A stretch of 9,228 nucleotides of DNA from Bacteroidales bacterium (GTDB lineage: Bacteria > Bacteroidota > Bacteroidia > Bacteroidales > FEN-979): NCBI GenBank assembly GCA_016926765.1, contig JAFGNY010000253.1, positions 1-9,228 on the forward strand, read 5' to 3'. The stretch's first letter is position 1; each line of letters opens with the position of its first letter. Position numbers and translations under genes: made by a program. The notes beneath the pieces were generated by a model. It searched no databases. It saw only the letters and a program-made list of their open reading frames with translations, and was not told where the DNA came from. This document shows positions 5,833-9,228 of the stretch, in pieces.

Positions 5833-8649
5833 ATGAAAAACAGACTTTTACCATTTGGCTTGCTTGTGTTATTTCTCGGATTCTCGTGCTGCCTGATTTC
5901 TGCTGCTACTTATGCAGCAACACCCGATAAAAACACGCCAGATCAGCCCTCTGATGTGCGGATGCAAAAGATCCGGAGCAACCAGGTTACAGGGATTGTC
6001 AATCCTGCTGATGTACTGTCTGCCAGATACCAGCTTTCGTTGCTGCAACAGAAGTCAGCCACTTCACTCGGACTCAACTGGATGCATGTCGGGCCAACCA
6101 ATTACTCAGGTCGTTCCCGGGTTGTACTATTTGACAATCAGGACTCCGAAGGTCTCACCATCTATACCGGAGGCGTTACCGGGGGTGTATATAAATCAGC
6201 CAACAAAGGATTGACATGGCATGCCCTAAATACAGGATCCACTGAAATTCTTCGGGTGGCATCCATGGCTCAAACGCCCGCAGGAACCCTCTATGTGGGG
6301 ACGGGAGAGTATTATTACGGAGGTGGCGCATTTATGGGAACCGGACTCTACCGGTCCGTCGATGGCATGAATTTCACTCTGGTCCCCGGAACACAACCCA
6401 TCCTGAACGACCCCTTATCTAACTGGGCTTTTATCATTAAACTGGCTTGCGATCCCAACAGCGGCCGTCTGTTTGCCGCCACCAGTGCCGGGATCAAGTA
6501 TTCTGATGATGGCGATACCTGGACAAGCCTGATGACAGGGATGGCGATTGACGTGACGGTTGGAACCGATGGGACGGTACTTTTCGTGGTTGACAATCAT
6601 GTGTATATTGCACCAGGTGGAAACCTGGGAAACATCACAGATCTTTCTACAGGAGATGAAGGGATGCTTCCTGTCAATGATGCCGGCTGGACAAACCTGG
6701 CCATTGCTCCTTCCGATCCCGGTGTGATGTATGCAAGCATTGCAAAACTTTCCGATGAGTTCCTGCTTGGCGTTTTCCGTTCGGAAGACGGAGGAGCCAC
6801 CTGGTCACTGATCTTCCCCCCCAATCCTACCTACGAACCATTCTTTGGAAACGGAAGCTACAGCAATGTGATTGAAGTATTTCCCAATGATCCGGATAAG
6901 GTGCTGCTTGGCGGAGCAAACGGATGGTTTGGAAGAAAATACCAGCCAACCGGTTATTTCGACTGGCAGGTGGTCTCATTTGCCTTTCTCTTCAATGATC
7001 CCAACGTGATTCCTGCCACGCCTCCATTCCATCACGATTATGCTTTCCGCCCGGGAAACTCAGCCGAATTTGCTATTGCAACGTCCAATGGAATCTCCAT
7101 CGGAAAATATCTCGGAGCGGAATTCGAATACCAGACAAGCAATAAAAACCTGACGACAGCGCAATTCAATTCCGTGGCAATGACCCGGCTGGATACCTGG
7201 GTCATGGGTGGTGGCGTTGGAGTTGGAACAGAGCTTTTCAACGCCGTTCCCCAGAATGCTCCAACCGACGGCTACATCCCGCCAACCACTTTTTGGAACG
7301 GCACCTTTGGCCAATGGTCCCAGTTGAAGCCCGACTATATCTTTTTCTCCGGAACCGGTTTCTTTGCAGGTGGCGTTGAACCCTATGTGCGTTCAGAAGA
7401 CCTCGGCGAAACTGCCGCTCTCAGTTTCCTCGGAGCAATTACCAGCTCCCTCACAGATTATCTCCCCACAGCCTTGTGGGAGACCACTGAATTCCCGTAT
7501 TCTCAGGATACAGTCTGGCTTTATGCCCGTCAGGGTACCATTGAAGCCGATTCTACCGTATTAATGGAAAGCATGAATTGTTATGAGTGTACTTTCGAAT
7601 ACACGGTTCCTACAACGATAGTGGAAGGGGATAGCCTGCCCGTGATTGATCCCTATCACTCCCGCTTCTTTATCTATGGTACGTCAACCGGTCGTTCCGG
7701 AGTCTATATGACCCAGGATGCCATCAAATTCTATAAAGTTCCGAACTGGATCCAGGTTGCGGAGACGAGTGGAGATGTCCTGACCAGCATGGCGTTGTCG
7801 AGCGACCTGAACTACTTGTGGGCAGGTACCGAAACAGGCAAGCTTTACCGGATCTCCAACCTCACACTCGCTCTCGACTCGGTGACCGGAAGCGTGCTCA
7901 GCAACTACTGCATCGTGTCAACAGATGTTTTTGAATACCCGGAGATGGCCGGAAGGTATATCACCAACGTGGCAATTGATCCGAATAACGACGACAATGT
8001 GATGGTTACCCTTGGTAACTACGGAAACCAACATTATGTCTATGTTGCTGAGAACGGACTCGATTCACTGCCTGCATTTGTCTCTGCCCAGGGAAACCTC
8101 CCCGGCATGCCTGTCTTTGACGGACTTTTTGAGATGCATGGAGAAGGAAGAGCAGTGATCGGCACCGACATGGGTGTTTTTACGACAGCCAACGTGTTTG
8201 CCGGATCACCTGATTGGGCTCAGGATCTCAATGGAATGGGGGATCTGCCGGTAACCGACCTGCAACAGCAAACCTGGGAGCACTACAGTGTTCAGAATAC
8301 CGGGTACATTGCGGCTGCCACCTATGGAAAAGGCCTTTATTACGATACCACCTATTACATACCGGTTGGAATCGATCCCGGCCAGTCTCCGGGAGATCAA
8401 GCAGGCATCCAGCTTCAGATCCACCCGAACCCTGCGAAAAACCTGATTTACATAACCTATACCCTGTCAGAGTCTTCCCCGGTGGTTGCCACTGTTTACG
8501 ACCTTACCGGCCGGTTGGTATCAACCAGCTCATTCGGAACACAACTCAGTGGCACGCATACCTCTGTTCTCAATATAAACGCGTTGCCCGGGGGCACTTA
8601 TATTGTGAGGGTGAACCAGGCTTATGGGAAAGTGGTGAAGACCAATTAA
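5833..8649 (+). CDS. Secreted Asp-box/beta-propeller protein with T9SS type A sorting domain
   Basis: Encodes 938 residues from ATG 5833, preceded by a promoter and an A-rich leader. Residues 1-28 form a signal peptide, probably cut near ATYA|A. The body looks like a BNR/sortilin-type beta-propeller. Asp-box-like turns are seen at 122-129 (SANKGLTW), 175-181 (SVDGMNF), 224-230 (SDDGDTW) and 317-324 (SEDGGATW). Blade-like strands continue in the second half (AGTETGKLYRI near 664, GTDMGVFTT near 777). Residues about 861-938 are a T9SS type A C-terminal domain: an HPNPAKN start (864-870), VYDLTGRLV, then LPGGTYIVRV and a KVVKTN end. The protein should be exported by Sec, then moved across the outer membrane by T9SS with removal of the tail and surface attachment or release. 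No catalytic motif is recognised, so an enzymatic role such as sialidase is not supported. The TAA stop lies in the first unit of an AATTAAG array. Confidence 0.88.
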   Translation: MKNRLLPFGLLVLFLGFSCCLISAATYAATPDKNTPDQPSDVRMQKIRSNQVTGIVNPADVLSARYQLSLLQQKSATSLGLNWMHVGPTNYSGRSRVVLFDNQDSEGLTIYTGGVTGGVYKSANKGLTWHALNTGSTEILRVASMAQTPAGTLYVGTGEYYYGGGAFMGTGLYRSVDGMNFTLVPGTQPILNDPLSNWAFIIKLACDPNSGRLFAATSAGIKYSDDGDTWTSLMTGMAIDVTVGTDGTVLFVVDNHVYIAPGGNLGNITDLSTGDEGMLPVNDAGWTNLAIAPSDPGVMYASIAKLSDEFLLGVFRSEDGGATWSLIFPPNPTYEPFFGNGSYSNVIEVFPNDPDKVLLGGANGWFGRKYQPTGYFDWQVVSFAFLFNDPNVIPATPPFHHDYAFRPGNSAEFAIATSNGISIGKYLGAEFEYQTSNKNLTTAQFNSVAMTRLDTWVMGGGVGVGTELFNAVPQNAPTDGYIPPTTFWNGTFGQWSQLKPDYIFFSGTGFFAGGVEPYVRSEDLGETAALSFLGAITSSLTDYLPTALWETTEFPYSQDTVWLYARQGTIEADSTVLMESMNCYECTFEYTVPTTIVEGDSLPVIDPYHSRFFIYGTSTGRSGVYMTQDAIKFYKVPNWIQVAETSGDVLTSMALSSDLNYLWAGTETGKLYRISNLTLALDSVTGSVLSNYCIVSTDVFEYPEMAGRYITNVAIDPNNDDNVMVTLGNYGNQHYVYVAENGLDSLPAFVSAQGNLPGMPVFDGLFEMHGEGRAVIGTDMGVFTTANVFAGSPDWAQDLNGMGDLPVTDLQQQTWEHYSVQNTGYIAAATYGKGLYYDTTYYIPVGIDPGQSPGDQAGIQLQIHPNPAKNLIYITYTLSESSPVVATVYDLTGRLVSTSSFGTQLSGTHTSVLNINALPGGTYIVRVNQAYGKVVKTN

Positions 8650-8685
8650 GAATTAAGAATTAAGAGTTAAGAATTAAGAATTAGA
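8644..8685. repeat. AATTAAG heptamer array at the stop of the T9SS gene
   Basis: Six 7-bp units run in register: AATTAAG three times, AGTTAAG, AATTAAG and AATTAGA. The first unit encodes the final Asn and the TAA stop of the upstream gene. The array fills most of the 54-bp spacer to the next ATG; no separate promoter consensus was seen, so the next gene is probably co-transcribed. Confidence 0.9.
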
Positions 8686-8703
8686 ATTCAAAGATCATAC
8701 GAT

Positions 8704-9228
8704 ATGAAAAAAGCTTTATTCCTTCTACTATTTGCAGCGGTTAATCTTGCATTGGCAGCACAAACGCTGGTTTATACGCCTGAACTGAAGAGTCCTGCGA
8801 ACAATGCAACAGGCCAGATGCCGGATGTCGTACTTAGCTGGTACGCCGTTACAGGATCGCTGACGCTACAATATCAGTTACAGATGGATACCAGTATGAA
8901 TTTTAACTCTCCGCTGCTGATCGACCATACTCAAACCCTGATTACCGGTTACCAAACCGCCAACCTGCTTTTCAACACTACTTACTATTGGCGGGTCAGG
9001 GCAATCGATGGAGGCACTTCTGCCTGGTCGGAGGTGTGGAACTTTACCATTTTCAACACGGTAGACCTGTCGAAACCCTCTAACGATGCTGAAGATCAGG
9101 AATCTAATGTGAATCTTGAATGGAAGACCAAAATTGGAAGCGTGAACCTCTCGGGAGTCACTTTTTATAATTATCAGGCCGATACCAGCATGAACTTTGA
9201 TTCGCCGCTTCTGGTTCAGGGAACGGTC
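8704..9228 (+). CDS. Secreted protein with FN3-like repeats (3' end missing)
   Basis: Open from ATG 8704 to the window edge, 175 residues visible. MKKALFLLLFAAVNLALA is a signal peptide cut before AQT or QT. The mature part starts with about 95 residues shaped like a fibronectin type III or similar Ig-fold module, with LSWYAV early and TTYYWRVRAIDGG followed by WSEVWNFTI late. A second module begins near residue 122 (LSKPSNDAEDQESNVNLEW). The modules share the segment DTSMNFNSPLL / DTSMNFDSPLL, with similar DNA, which indicates recent domain duplication. Such modular proteins in Bacteroidota often end in a T9SS sorting domain, which would lie outside the window. It follows the propeller gene by 54 bp, suggesting two secreted proteins made together. 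The function is unknown. Confidence 0.82.
   Translation, partial: MKKALFLLLFAAVNLALAAQTLVYTPELKSPANNATGQMPDVVLSWYAVTGSLTLQYQLQMDTSMNFNSPLLIDHTQTLITGYQTANLLFNTTYYWRVRAIDGGTSAWSEVWNFTIFNTVDLSKPSNDAEDQESNVNLEWKTKIGSVNLSGVTFYNYQADTSMNFDSPLLVQGTV

Noticed and set aside
8214..8663. Second + strand open frame within the 3' end of the T9SS gene
   Set aside because: The main frame there encodes a clear T9SS sorting domain; the alternative frame has no recognisable features.

Overview
The window is from a Bacteroidota genome, most likely a Bacteroidales/Marinilabiliales-like or related environmental lineage; the rank below phylum is an inference. Four things support this: a canonical bat (Bacteroides aerotolerance) gene series in the order batA-B-C-D-E, a secreted protein ending in a type IX secretion (T9SS) type A sorting domain, no Shine-Dalgarno-like leaders, and a textbook Bacteroidota promoter (TTTG-N19-TATATTTG). 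All genes lie on the + strand.

Layout: the 3' part of batA (1-600), batB (772-1806), batC (1939-2619), batD (2800-4659, GTG start) and batE (4695-5534) form one apparent operon for an inner-membrane/periplasmic VWA-TPR complex. BatA and BatB carry von Willebrand A domains, BatC and BatE carry TPRs (BatE also an SH3-like domain), and BatD is a large membrane-anchored periplasmic protein. A 298-bp gap (5535-5832) ends in a strong promoter and opens a second unit: a 938-residue secreted Asp-box/beta-propeller protein with a T9SS tail (5833-8649), followed by a secreted protein with FN3-like repeats that runs off the window (8704-9228).

The unusual part is between the genes. Almost every junction is built from short tandem repeats, mostly 7 bp per unit (GCGAAAA, AATTRAG, AATGAGG, ATCCAAT, TCGACAA, GATTGGA, GGTCATT), plus an 8-bp family (ACAAGCGG), another 8-mer (GAGGTCAT) and a 9-mer (AAGGAAATT). 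The same units recur at different junctions and in both orientations, and they repeatedly run into stop codons or abut start codons. At batE nine perfect copies of GCGAAAA lie inside the reading frame and encode the positively charged start of the signal peptide. Loss or gain of one unit would shift the frame and hit an early stop, so batE is a candidate phase-variable gene. A pair of REP-like palindromes sharing the core GGCTTYAGCC sits between batB and batC. No RNA genes, CRISPR arrays, transposase genes or convincing intrinsic terminators were seen.
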